Assembly (NCBI RefSeq): GCF_013374115.1
Contig: NZ_AP022673.1
Location: forward strand, 2,260,501-2,324,500
Length of the DNA: 64,000 nt
Direction of reading: 5' to 3'
From: Sphingomonas sp. HMP9
GTDB taxonomy: Bacteria; Pseudomonadota; Alphaproteobacteria; Sphingomonadales; Sphingomonadaceae
Within the stretch, counting starts at the first letter, position 1. Each line of letters opens with the position of its first letter. Position numbers and translations under genes: made by a program. The notes beneath the pieces are model-generated. The model saw only the letters and a list, made by a program, of their open reading frames with translations. It had not been told where the DNA came from and ran no database searches. Positions 45,320 to 56,076 of the stretch are shown piece after piece.

Positions 45320-46285
45320 ATGCGCCTGCTGAAACTCGTTCCCGACAACACGAACCTGAAGTTCGTTTCGCTCCGTAAATGGGCGTTCGGGCTGACCCTG
45401 CTGCTGTCGTTGCTGGCGATCGGACTCGTCTTCACCAGGGGCTTGAACATGGGTGTCGACTTTGTCGGCGGCGTCCTGATCGAAGAGAAGTTCGCGACCC
45501 CGCCGTCGATCGACGCGGTCCGGACCGAAGTCGACCGGCTCGGCGTCGGCGAAGCGTCGATCCAGTCGTTCAGCGATCCCAAGACGCTGTCGATCCGCCT
45601 TCCCGTCCCGGCAGGTGATGAGGGTGCGACCAACCGCCTCGTCAAGAAGGTGTCGGACGACCTCGCGGTGAAGTTCCCCGGCGCGACCTTCTCGAAATAC
45701 GACACGATCTCGGGCAAGGTTTCGGACGAGCTGATCAGCAAGGGGCTGCTCGCGGTCGGCCTCGCGATCCTCGGCATCGCGTTGTTCGCGGTGGTGCGGT
45801 TCGAGTGGCAGTTCGGCGTGTCGACCGTCGTCGCGATCGTCCACGACCTGTTGATGACGCTCGGCTTCTTTGCGCTGACTCAGTTCGAGTTCGACCTGAA
45901 CATCGTCGCGGCGGTGCTGACGATCATCTCCTATTCGATCAACGACAAGATCGTGATCGACGACCGTATCCGCGAGAATATGCGCCGGTACCGCAAGATG
46001 GACATGCGCGAGATCATCGACCTGTCGGTGAACGAGACGCTGCCTCGGACTGTGATGACGTCGGTGACGATCCTGCTGGCGCTGGTCGCGATGCTGCTGC
46101 TCGGCGGCCATGTGCTGCGCGGGTTCACCGCCGCAATGATCCTGGGTATCGTCGTGGGGACGTATTCGTCGATCTACGTGTCGTCGTCGCTGCTGATCAC
46201 GCTGGGGCTTCGTGCCGATCCTGCGCCGCGCAAGGGCGGCGTGCAGGACGGCGCCGAGCGAGTGGGCCCGAAGGTCGAGCGTTAA
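45320..46285 (+). CDS. secF: Protein translocase subunit SecF
   Basis: 321 residues. 'GLNMGVDFVGGVLIEEKFAT' is the N-terminal family signature, followed by a small periplasmic domain and membrane helices with 'ISYSINDKIVIDDRIRENMRRY' and 'TLPRTVMTSVTILLALVAMLLLGG'. It forms SecDF with the upstream protein. Confidence 0.96.
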   Translation: MRLLKLVPDNTNLKFVSLRKWAFGLTLLLSLLAIGLVFTRGLNMGVDFVGGVLIEEKFATPPSIDAVRTEVDRLGVGEASIQSFSDPKTLSIRLPVPAGDEGATNRLVKKVSDDLAVKFPGATFSKYDTISGKVSDELISKGLLAVGLAILGIALFAVVRFEWQFGVSTVVAIVHDLLMTLGFFALTQFEFDLNIVAAVLTIISYSINDKIVIDDRIRENMRRYRKMDMREIIDLSVNETLPRTVMTSVTILLALVAMLLLGGHVLRGFTAAMILGIVVGTYSSIYVSSSLLITLGLRADPAPRKGGVQDGAERVGPKVER

Positions 46286-46660
46286 GTGAGGATGGACCGC
46301 GAGAAGACCGATGGGCCGATGATCTCGGCGATCGGTCGGGCTGGGTTCAAGGTCGACGACGGCTATTATACCGCCCTGTCGATCAGTCCCGAACGCGCGG
46401 ATGGCTGGGAGCCGCCGGCGTTCGAGTCGCTCGGCGAAGCGGATGTTGCGGCATTGCTGGTGCTGGATCCGGCGCCGGAGTTCCTGTTGCTCGGCACCGG
46501 TTCCGCGCTGCGCCAGCCGCCGCTTGCGTTCAAGCGCGCGGTCGAGGCGCGGGGGTTCGGGATCGAGGCGATGGACAGCCGGGCTGCCGCGCGGGCGTGG
46601 GCGGTGTTGCGTGGCGAGGGTCGCTGGATCGTGGCGGCGCTCTACCCGCTCGAGGGCTAG
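46286..46660 (+). CDS. Mth938-like domain (NDUFAF3 family) protein
   Basis: 124 residues if the GTG directly after the secF TAA is used; ATG 46292 is the alternative and no clear ribosome-binding site separates them. 'ALLVLDPAPEFLLLGTGSALRQPP' and 'VEARGFGIEAMDSRAAARAWAVLRGEGR' are typical of the Mth938 fold. The bacterial gene often follows secDF; the mitochondrial relative helps complex I assembly. Confidence 0.85.
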   Translation: MRMDREKTDGPMISAIGRAGFKVDDGYYTALSISPERADGWEPPAFESLGEADVAALLVLDPAPEFLLLGTGSALRQPPLAFKRAVEARGFGIEAMDSRAAARAWAVLRGEGRWIVAALYPLEG

Positions 46661-46682
46661 TCGGCAGTTGCCTCAATCTCTT

Positions 46683-46808
46683 ATCCTCCCCCGCAAGGGG
46701 GAGGTGTCAGGCGCTTGCCTGACGGAGGGGGAGGTTGGCAGTCACCTCCGCTCCGTGTCCTCCCCCTCCGTCACCTTCGGTGCCACCTCCCCCTGGCGGG
46801 GGAGGATT
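46683..46808. repeat. Family D palindromic repeat pair, copy 3
   Basis: Left 'atcctcccccgcaaggggga' then 'ggtgtcaggcgcttgcctga'; right 'caccttcggtgccacctccc' then 'cctggcgggggaggat'. Same inner pair as in copies 2 and 4. Confidence 0.88.
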
Positions 46809-46810
46809 CG

Positions 46811-47983
46811 TCAGCGGTGATCTGCGGCTAGCGTCGCGAGGTGCTCGTAGAGCGCGGCGGTGTTGGCTTCCCAGGTGAAACTGGCCACCGTGGCGCGTGT
46901 CGCCCGGGGCGATGGCGGGTCGGCCAGGAGCGCGCCGATCGCCGCGGCGAATGCCAGCGGGTCGGCGATCGTGATGCGCCCCGCCGCGGGGCTGGTGACC
47001 ACGTCGTGCGCGCCGCCCGCGTCGGTGATGACGACCGGCGTGCCGCAGGCGAGCGATTCGACCCAGGCATTGGCGAGCCCTTCCGAACGCGACGCGAGCG
47101 CGGTGACGTCAGCGGTTGCGATCAGGCTCGGGATGTCGGCGTGCGGCACGGCGCCGAGCAGGCGGACGCGATCGGCGATGCCCAGTTGTGCGATCCGTGC
47201 TTCCAGTTTCGACCGCGCGGGGCCCTCCCCTGCGATGAGCAGCGTGACGCCGGGAAGCGCCGCAACCGCGTCGATGACGATATCGTGGCCCTTGCGGGGA
47301 ATCAGTGCACCGACCGAGACGACCAGCGGGCCTGCGACGCCAAGGGCTGCCTTGGCGGCGGCGCGGTCGACGGGGTGGAAGCGATCCTGGTCGACGCCGG
47401 TGTGATGGACGCGGATGCGCTCGGCGGGCAAGCCCATCGCGACCATGTCCGCCTTCATAGCGGCGCTGACCGCGAGCATACCCGCGGCGTTGCGGCCTGC
47501 GTTGCGGACCTGACCTGCGGTGCCGGGCGCGTTGCCCCAATGGTGGATGTCGGAGCCGCGCGCCTTGATCGCGACGGGGACGTCGTAGCGTTTGCCGAGC
47601 GCGACCGCGGCTGGGCCGTCGGGGAAGAAGAACGATGCGTCGATCACATCGAACGCGAAGCTCTCGCGGATCGTGTCGAGCAGCGGGACGAGTGCGCGCT
47701 CCAAGGCGGCGGCGTGGTGGCGGCCCTGGAGGAACGGTCGGACGGTGAAGCGCGGGCGGTGGACTTCGATGCCCTTCCACCGTTCATGCGTCGGGAGCTT
47801 GGCGAGGGTTGCGTAATGGCCGAGCCGGCGGAGCGGCCCTGGGGGGAGGCCGATCGGGGCTACCGCTTGCAAGGCTATTTTCGGGTGTCCGGCGAGGCCG
47901 AGCGTCTGCCGCTCGACGAAGACGCCGAAATTCGGGCGGGTCGCATCCGGGAACAGCGTGGAGAGGGTTAAGATGCGGAGCAT
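46811..47983 (-). CDS. Glycosyltransferase family 4 protein
   Basis: 390 residues. N-terminal acceptor-side domain 'LTLSTLFPDATRPNFGVFVERQ', then the GT4 donor-side domain with 'VVSVGALIPRKGHDIVIDAVA', 'LLIAGEGPARSKLEARIAQLG', 'VRLLGAVPHADIPSLIATADV' and the E-x7-E like 'SRSEGLANAWVESLACGTPVV'. It transfers a sugar from a nucleotide donor, probably in cell-surface polysaccharide synthesis; the acceptor is unknown. Mannose-6-phosphate isomerase is its neighbour. Confidence 0.92.
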   Translation of the reverse strand: MLRILTLSTLFPDATRPNFGVFVERQTLGLAGHPKIALQAVAPIGLPPGPLRRLGHYATLAKLPTHERWKGIEVHRPRFTVRPFLQGRHHAAALERALVPLLDTIRESFAFDVIDASFFFPDGPAAVALGKRYDVPVAIKARGSDIHHWGNAPGTAGQVRNAGRNAAGMLAVSAAMKADMVAMGLPAERIRVHHTGVDQDRFHPVDRAAAKAALGVAGPLVVSVGALIPRKGHDIVIDAVAALPGVTLLIAGEGPARSKLEARIAQLGIADRVRLLGAVPHADIPSLIATADVTALASRSEGLANAWVESLACGTPVVITDAGGAHDVVTSPAAGRITIADPLAFAAAIGALLADPPSPRATRATVASFTWEANTAALYEHLATLAADHR

Positions 47984-48049
47984 GATGGTTGGGTTACAGG
48001 GGGCGGGTTAATTCGGGGTGAGTGGGGGGGTATGCATCATCCTCAATGA

Positions 48050-48152
48050 CCACCCCGGCAGAGGCCGGGGCCCAGTTGGAAAGGTCGCAGTAACGAAGCG
48101 CTGCACTCAGTTAGCGACGTCCCCCAACTGGACCCCGGCCTTCGCCGGGGTG
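48050..48152. repeat. Family C palindromic repeat pair, copy 4
   Basis: Arms 'ccaccccggcagaggccggg' and 'ccccggccttcgccggggtg' with inner 'cccagttgg' / 'ccaactgga'. With the next family B element it occupies about half of the 334-base gap between the glycosyltransferase and manA; the rest shows nothing recognisable. Confidence 0.85.
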
Positions 48153-48189
48153 GTGGTCGTGTGAGGGAGCGCTTGCCCTCGGTCATGAT

Positions 48190-48241
48190 GTTTCTCCGCG
48201 AAGGCGGGGACCCAGACTGGGCTCCCGCCTTCGCGGAGAAC
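48190..48241. repeat. Family B palindromic repeat, copy 7, core-less with extra half arms
   Basis: Arms 'tttctccgcgaaggcgggga' and 'ctcccgccttcgcggagaac' meet with almost no core, like the ligA copy. Two further half arms (around 48250-48280, 'agcgggagaacgaagc') follow. Confidence 0.82.
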
Positions 48242-48317
48242 AAAGCTTTAGCGGGAGAACGAAGCTTCCGCGGGAGGACAAGGAGGTGTGGGAGACGGAC
48301 GGTGAAGCGTCGTCCGC

Positions 48318-49142
48318 TCAGATCCGCTTTGCCAGGGGATAGGCGAACAGCACGTCCGCGTCAGGGCTTGTCGAGACCGTCTCGCTGCCCGTCATCGTCG
48401 CGCACTCGCCGGCCTTGAACGCGACGCCGGCGACGTCACCCGAGCCGGTGATCGGGATCACCCAGCCCGTCGTGCCTTCGGGCAGGTTGACGACGTGGTC
48501 GCCGCCCTTCCAGCGTTCGAGCACGAATTTAGGGCCCTCGACCATGATCGTGCGGCCAGTCTCGATTTCGATCGGCGGCGCGACGGGGACGTAGGGCGTC
48601 GGATCGGCGACGTCGATGCCGTCCTTCAGGTGAAGCTCGCGGTCGCTGCCATAGTCGTAGAGGCGGTAGGTGGTTTCCGAGTTCTGCTGGACCTCGATCA
48701 CCGTCACGCCGCCGCCGATCGCGTGGATCGTGTCCGACGCGCAATACATGAAGTCGCCTGCCTTGACCGGCTTCCAGTCGAGCTTGTCCTCGATCGTGCC
48801 ATCGGTCGCCGATGCGCGCAGGTCGTCCTTCGAGATCGGCTGCTTCGTGCCCACGGCGATCGTCGAGGTCGGCTCGGCAGCGAGGATCGTCCAGCACTCG
48901 TCCTTGCCGCGCGGCAGGCCGCGGGCATGCGCCTGCTCATCGTTCGGGTGGACCTGGACCGAGAGCTTCTCGTTGGTGAACAGATATTTGATCAGCAGGT
49001 CGGGCGTGGTGTTGCCGGGCTCCTGGAACCAGACTTCGCCGATCGGTGGCGTGCCGGCGGCGGGATCCTCGAAACCGGGCCAGAGCGTGTCGCGACCCCA
49101 GGGCTTTTCGACGCGGTGGGTGTGCAGCAGGGTGGCGGGCAT
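48318..49142 (-). CDS. manA: Class I mannose-6-phosphate isomerase
   Basis: 274 residues from the ATG at 49142 with GAGGA upstream. Cupin-fold zinc enzyme linking fructose-6-phosphate to mannose-6-phosphate. 'RVEKPWGRDTLWPGF', zinc ligands in 'LSVQVHPNDEQAHARGLPRGKDECW' and 'AGDFMYCASDTIHAIGGGVTVIEVQQNSETTYRLYDYG' are typical of the short class I type. It would feed GDP-mannose for polysaccharides, in line with the neighbouring glycosyltransferase. Confidence 0.9.
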   Translation of the reverse strand: MPATLLHTHRVEKPWGRDTLWPGFEDPAAGTPPIGEVWFQEPGNTTPDLLIKYLFTNEKLSVQVHPNDEQAHARGLPRGKDECWTILAAEPTSTIAVGTKQPISKDDLRASATDGTIEDKLDWKPVKAGDFMYCASDTIHAIGGGVTVIEVQQNSETTYRLYDYGSDRELHLKDGIDVADPTPYVPVAPPIEIETGRTIMVEGPKFVLERWKGGDHVVNLPEGTTGWVIPITGSGDVAGVAFKAGECATMTGSETVSTSPDADVLFAYPLAKRI

Positions 49143-49288
49143 GACATTATCCTCGACGTGACGGGTATTGCGACTGGCTGGTACCAACGCGCGACTATTG
49201 CCCTGCGATCCGGCCGACGGGAAGGGGCTAGACCCGGTCGGCGAAAAGGATTGTTCGCGGCTATCCGCTTACGCTAAGGATCGCGCCA

Positions 49289-50251
49289 ATGCGTATCACC
49301 CAGTCTCGTGCCCTCGCGGTCACGCTCATCGCCGCGCTTGCGCTCCCCATGGCCGGTTGTGCGGGTGGCCGCGCCGCCAAGGGCGACCTCCCCTATGTCG
49401 CGCGCGACGTGGGGACGCTGTACTCGACCGCCAAGCAGCGGCTCGACCAGGGACGGTACAAGGAAGCAGCCCAGCTGTTCGACGAGGTCGAGCGCCAGCA
49501 TCCCTATTCGATCTGGGCGCGTCGTGCGCAGATCATGTCGGCCTTCAGCTATTACCTCGCCAAGGATTACACCGCGTCGATCAGCTCGGCGCAGCGCTTC
49601 CTGGCGGTGCATCCGGGCAACCGTGACGCGCCGTATGCCTATTACCTGATCGCGCTCGGCTATTACGAGCAGATCACCGACGTGACGCGCGACCAGAAGA
49701 TCACCAAGCAGGCGCTCGATTCGCTCGGCGAACTGATGCGGCGCTATCCGAACACGCGCTATGCGTCGGACGCGCGGCTGAAGATCGATCTGGTCAACGA
49801 CCATCTCGCGGGCAAGGAAATGGAGATCGGCCGCTTCTACGAGACGCGCGGCCAGTGGCTCGCGGCGAACGGCCGGTTCCGCACCGTGATCGACAAGTTC
49901 CAGCAGACCACGCACACGCCCGAGGCGCTGATGCGGCTGACCGAGACGTATCTGCAGCTCGGCGTGCCGATCGAGGCCGAAAAGGCCGCGGCGGTGCTGG
50001 GGCGCAACTATCCCGGCACCGACTGGTACGACCATGCCTACAAGCTGATGCAGGAGCATCCGGTGAAGCCGCTTGCGCCGCTGGCACCGGGCGAGGTTCC
50101 GGTACCGACCGGCACCGCAGGAGCGCCGGCGACCGGCCCGATCGAAATTCCCAAGGTCAAGGGCGACTCCGGCGGCACGGGCTCGGGTAGCGTCGCGACG
50201 CCAGCGCCGGTCGGTCCGGGCAGCGCGACGCGGACGACGCCTGGGACCTGA
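49289..50251 (+). CDS. bamD: Outer membrane assembly lipoprotein BamD
   Basis: 320 residues. Signal peptide with lipobox 'LIAALALPMAGC', then tetratricopeptide-like repeats: 'AKQRLDQGRYKEAAQLFDEVERQHPYSIWARRAQIMSAFSYY', 'LAVHPGNRDAPYAYYLIALGYYEQI', 'LGELMRRYPNTRYASDARLKID'. It belongs to the beta-barrel assembly machine. A Pro/Gly/Thr-rich tail of about 50 residues is a lineage extension. recN follows. Confidence 0.94.
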   Translation: MRITQSRALAVTLIAALALPMAGCAGGRAAKGDLPYVARDVGTLYSTAKQRLDQGRYKEAAQLFDEVERQHPYSIWARRAQIMSAFSYYLAKDYTASISSAQRFLAVHPGNRDAPYAYYLIALGYYEQITDVTRDQKITKQALDSLGELMRRYPNTRYASDARLKIDLVNDHLAGKEMEIGRFYETRGQWLAANGRFRTVIDKFQQTTHTPEALMRLTETYLQLGVPIEAEKAAAVLGRNYPGTDWYDHAYKLMQEHPVKPLAPLAPGEVPVPTGTAGAPATGPIEIPKVKGDSGGTGSGSVATPAPVGPGSATRTTPGT

Positions 50252-50313
50252 GTCCACGAATACGAGAACAATTGGGGATCAACATCGCATGCGAATGGTT
50301 TAGGACGCGCGTG

Positions 50314-51978
50314 ATGTTGACAGACCTTTCCATTCGCGACGTGGTGCTGATCGAGGCGCTGGATCTGGGATTCGGCGAGGGATTGGGCGTGCTGACCGGC
50401 GAGACCGGGGCGGGCAAGTCGATCCTGCTCGATGCGCTGGGGCTGGCGCTGGGCGGGCGCGGTGACAGCGGTCTGGTGCGGCATGGTGCCGCGCAGGCGG
50501 TGGTGACCGCGACGTTTGACGCCCCTGCCCCCGAATCACCGCTCGCGCTGTTGTTCGACGAGAACGGGCTCGAGATCGAGCGCGGCGAGCCGCTGATCGT
50601 GCGGCGGATCGTCAAGGCGGATGGCGGCAGCCGCGGCTTCGTCAACGACCAGCCGGCGTCGGCGGGGCTGCTGCGCGAGATGGCGCCGCATCTGGTCGAG
50701 ATCCACGGCCAGCATGACGAGCGCGGGCTGCTCAACGCGCGTGGTCATAGGGCCTTGCTCGACATCTTCGGACGGACCGAGCCGGGGGCTACGGGGAAGG
50801 CCTATGCCGGGTTTCGGGCGGCCGAGGCGGAACTCGCGGCGGCGCGGGCGGATATCGAGACGGCGGCGCGCGATCGCGAGTGGCTGGAGCATACGGTCGC
50901 CGAGCTGACGGCGCTGGCGCCAGTTGCCGGTGAGGAAGAGACGCTGGCGGATACGCGGCGGTCGATGCAGCGCGCGGAGAAGATCGCCGACGATCTGGCC
51001 GCGATCGACGATTTTCTCGAGGGCAAGGACGGCGGCATGGCGAAGCTGCGCCAGGCCGCGCGCGTGCTGGAGCGGATCGCGGAGGATCATGTCGCGCTGG
51101 GCAATGCGCTCGCCGCGGTCGATCGCGCGGTGATCGAGGCATCGGTGGCCGAGGAGAGCCTGCGCGATGCGCGCGCCGACATGGCCTATGATCCGCGCGC
51201 GCTGGAGGATGACGAGGCGCGGCTGTTCGAGCTGCGGGCGATGGCGCGCAAGCACCGTGTGCAGCCGGACGACCTCGCCGCGCTGGCGGACGAGATGCGC
51301 GCGCGGCTCGAGCGGCTCGATGCAGGCGAAGGCGGGATTGCAAAGATTGAGGCGCGCGTGGCCTCTGCTCGGAAGGCGTTTGATACCGCGTCCGATGCGT
51401 TGACGAAGCGGCGGTTGGCAGCGGCAAAGCGGCTCGATGTCGCGGTGGCGGGCGAGCTGGCGCCGTTGAAGCTGGATGCGGCGCGGTTCCAGACGGTGGT
51501 GGCGCCGCTTGGCGAAGAGGGCTGGTCGGCGGCGGGCAAGGACCGAGTCGAGTTCGAGATCTCGACCAATCCCGGTGCGCCGTTCGCCGCGCTCACCAAG
51601 ATCGCGTCGGGCGGCGAGTTGTCGCGCTTCATCCTCGCGTTGAAAGTGGCGCTAGCCGAGGAGGGCGGCGCGTCGACGATGGTGTTCGACGAGATCGACC
51701 GCGGCGTCGGCGGCGCGGTGGCCAGCGCGATCGGCGAGCGACTCGCGCGGCTGGCGCTCAGCACGCAGCTGCTGGTAGTGACGCACAGCCCGCAGGTTGC
51801 GGCGCGCGGCGCGAAGCACCTGCTGATCGCCAAGAGCAGCGACGGGACGGTCACGCGGACGGGCGTGCGGGCCTTGTCGGAGGATGAGCGGCGCGAGGAG
51901 ATCGCCCGGATGCTGTCGGGCGCGACGATTACCGACGAGGCCAGGGCGCAGGCGGAGCGGTTGTTGGAGCGGGCTTAG
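50314..51978 (+). CDS. recN: DNA repair protein RecN
   Basis: 554 residues from ATG 50314 (GTG 50311 possible). SMC-like ATPase acting in double-strand break repair. Walker A 'LTGETGAGKSILLDALGLALGG', the conserved 'LVEIHGQHDERGLLN', a central coiled coil (about 160-340), and the C-terminal 'LTKIASGGELSRFILALKVAL', Walker B 'STMVFDEIDRGVGGAVA' and 'LLVVTHSPQVAARG'. Confidence 0.95.
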   Translation: MLTDLSIRDVVLIEALDLGFGEGLGVLTGETGAGKSILLDALGLALGGRGDSGLVRHGAAQAVVTATFDAPAPESPLALLFDENGLEIERGEPLIVRRIVKADGGSRGFVNDQPASAGLLREMAPHLVEIHGQHDERGLLNARGHRALLDIFGRTEPGATGKAYAGFRAAEAELAAARADIETAARDREWLEHTVAELTALAPVAGEEETLADTRRSMQRAEKIADDLAAIDDFLEGKDGGMAKLRQAARVLERIAEDHVALGNALAAVDRAVIEASVAEESLRDARADMAYDPRALEDDEARLFELRAMARKHRVQPDDLAALADEMRARLERLDAGEGGIAKIEARVASARKAFDTASDALTKRRLAAAKRLDVAVAGELAPLKLDAARFQTVVAPLGEEGWSAAGKDRVEFEISTNPGAPFAALTKIASGGELSRFILALKVALAEEGGASTMVFDEIDRGVGGAVASAIGERLARLALSTQLLVVTHSPQVAARGAKHLLIAKSSDGTVTRTGVRALSEDERREEIARMLSGATITDEARAQAERLLERA

Positions 51979-52010
51979 CGCTCGTGTTCGGATCGGTTTG
52001 CCACCGATGC

Positions 52011-52088
52011 GGTTCCCCTGCGCAGGCGGGGATCCAGGATACCAACCACAGCATCCGTGACCCTGGACTCCCGCCTTCGCGGGAGAAC
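52011..52088. repeat. Family B palindromic repeat pair, copy 8
   Basis: Arms 'ggttcccctgcgcaggcggg' and 'ctcccgccttcgcgggagaa', between recN and the convergent exported protein gene. Confidence 0.85.
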
Positions 52089-52108
52089 GGAGGCGCGAAG
52101 GGATAGCC

Positions 52109-52459
52109 TCAGGGCATCGCCTGTCGCGGGTGGCCTAGATGGATCTTCAGCACGGGCACGACGATGTAGTCGCCGCCGACTTTCCGCAAGCCGTGGAGCG
52201 CGCGACTGCCGAACGCGCCGTCTTCGTGGATTGCGGTCCGGACCGGCGCCTGTTCGGTGTGGATCATGTCGTCGAGCCCGGCGGCGCTGGCGTCGGAGCG
52301 TGGCCATAGTGACTGTTGTACGCGGTCGTCCGCGGACGAATCGTCGTTCCAGTCATAGCCGATCGCCGGCGCTGGCACGGGGGCGCTATAGGTTTGCTGC
52401 GTCGAGGCGGGAGCGGCGAGGCACATGGCGGCCAAAACGAGCGACGTCGTTCCCATCAT
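52109..52459 (-). CDS. Small exported protein of unknown function
   Basis: 116 residues if the ATG at 52459 is used, which has GAGGAAGAG just upstream; an ATG at 52471 lies on the edge of a family C repeat. Signal peptide 'MMGTTSLVLAAMCLAAPAST' is followed by 'AIGYDWNDDSSADDRVQQSLWPR' and 'GSRALHGLRKVGGDYIVVPVLKIHLG'. The last segment reads like an RcnB-like or 'YIVVPV' periplasmic protein, but I cannot name a family. Confidence 0.6.
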   Translation of the reverse strand: MMGTTSLVLAAMCLAAPASTQQTYSAPVPAPAIGYDWNDDSSADDRVQQSLWPRSDASAAGLDDMIHTEQAPVRTAIHEDGAFGSRALHGLRKVGGDYIVVPVLKIHLGHPRQAMP

Positions 52460-52470
52460 ACTCTTCCTCA

Positions 52471-52570
52471 TACCGGCGAAGGCCGGGGCCCAGTTGGGAA
52501 ACGATAGTTGGTAACCGTAGCGCCTGGCTACAACGACCTTGCCAACTGGGCCCCGGCCTTCGCCGGGGTG
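52471..52570. repeat. Family C palindromic repeat pair, copy 5
   Basis: Arms 'taccggcgaaggccggggcc' and 'gggccccggccttcgccggg' with inner 'cagttggga' / 'gccaactgg'. It separates the small exported protein from the exported SDR and forms the immediate upstream region of the former. Confidence 0.88.
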
Positions 52571-52596
52571 GGGTGCGTGGTGCGGTGTTAGCGGAG

Positions 52597-53568
52597 TTAT
52601 AGAACGCCGCTGCCGCCGGTCGCCGCGAACGCGCTGCCGCTGGTGAAGCTCGTGCCCGTCTCGGCCAGTGTGACGAACAGCGACGCGAGTTCGGCGGGCT
52701 GGCCGGCGCGGCCGAGCGGCGTATCTTGGCCGAACTCGGCCATCTTGCCCGGCAGCTGGCCGCCCGCGACCTGGAGCGGCGTCCAGACCGGGCCTGGCGC
52801 GATCATGTTGACGCGGATGCCCTTCTTGCCGAGCTGCTTGGCGAGCCCCTTGGTGAAGATCAGGATCGCCCCCTTCGTGGTCGCGTAATCGAGCAGTTCC
52901 TCGCCCGGATCGACCGAGTTGACCGACCCCGTGTTGATGATCGACGCGCCCGGCTTCATCAGCGGGATCGCCGCCTTGCACAGGTGGAACATCGCATAGA
53001 CGTTGGTCTTCATCGTCCGGTCGAACTGCTCGAAGCTGATCTCGGCGATCGACGCTTTCGACTGCTGATACGCGGCGTTGTTGACCAGGATGTCTAGCCC
53101 GCCGAGTTCGCGGTTGGCGCGCGCGATCAGGTCGGTGCAGAATTTCGCGTCGGTCAGGTCGCCGGGGATGAGCACGACTTTCCGTCCCTCGGCGCGGAGC
53201 AGCTTGGCGACGTCCTGCGCGTCGGGTTCCTCGGTCGGGTAGTAATTGATCGCGACGTCGGCGCCTTCGCGCGCGAACGCGATGACCGCGGCGCGACCGA
53301 TCCCCGAATCGCCCCCGGTGACGAGCGCCTTGCGGCCCGCAAGCCGCCCCGAGCCGCGATAGCTCGCCTCGCCGCAATCGGGGACGGGGCGCATGTCGCG
53401 CTGGAGTGCGGGCCATTTCTGGCGCTGCTCGGGGAAGGGCGTCGAGACGAAGCGCGTTTGCGGATCGGCGAGCGGCGCCTGGCCTTGCGCGAACGCGGGT
53501 GCGGCAGCGGCGGCGAGGCCGGTGACGGCGGCGCCCTTGAAGAGGTCGCGACGATTGGTGTCGGTCAT
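52597..53568 (-). CDS. SDR family oxidoreductase with Tat signal peptide
   Basis: 323 residues from the ATG at 53568. The N-terminus 'MTDTNRRDLFKGAAVTGLAAAAAPAFAQ' has the twin-arginine motif and a hydrophobic stretch, implying export after folding with cofactor. The body is a classical SDR: 'LVTGGDSGIGRAAVIAFARE', 'ILVNNAAYQQSKAS', Ser in 'INTGSVNSVDPGEELLDYATTK' with catalytic Tyr-x3-Lys, and 'MIAPGPVWTPLQ'. It resembles the YghA group. Substrate unknown. Confidence 0.88.
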   Translation of the reverse strand: MTDTNRRDLFKGAAVTGLAAAAAPAFAQGQAPLADPQTRFVSTPFPEQRQKWPALQRDMRPVPDCGEASYRGSGRLAGRKALVTGGDSGIGRAAVIAFAREGADVAINYYPTEEPDAQDVAKLLRAEGRKVVLIPGDLTDAKFCTDLIARANRELGGLDILVNNAAYQQSKASIAEISFEQFDRTMKTNVYAMFHLCKAAIPLMKPGASIINTGSVNSVDPGEELLDYATTKGAILIFTKGLAKQLGKKGIRVNMIAPGPVWTPLQVAGGQLPGKMAEFGQDTPLGRAGQPAELASLFVTLAETGTSFTSGSAFAATGGSGVL

Positions 53569-53675
53569 GATGGCGGATCCTGCGAAAAATTGTCTTGGGA
53601 TGTCAGCGCGCAAGTCGCGCGAATGTTCACGCCATGTTGATCGAGGTCTTGTCGAAAGGTGGCCCCCTCCCCTAA

Positions 53676-55865
<2,190 letters not shown>

Positions 55866-55958
55866 GCCTCTACACACCCCCGACAGGCATAGGTTCCAGC
55901 GGACCCGAACCGGTTCCAATGCGTGGCTTTTTTGCAACGCAACATCACCGAGTTGGTC

Positions 55959-55988
55959 TGTGACACGTCGCGACTCGCCAATGTCACA
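55959..55988. promoter_or_regulatory. Inverted repeat in front of the second TonB receptor
   Basis: TGTGACA at 55959-55965 faces TGTCACA at 55982-55988 with a 16-base spacer. The half sites look like Crp/Fnr half sites but the spacing is too wide for the usual operator. It lies about 90 bases before the receptor start and could be an operator or the arms of an RNA hairpin. Confidence 0.4.
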
Positions 55989-56076
55989 GAACCGAAATAT
56001 CCCGCGTGCAGGGGCACGAATGTACGGTGGGAAAGCCGATATTCAGAGCCAGGGGCTCTAAGGGGACATTATTCAA

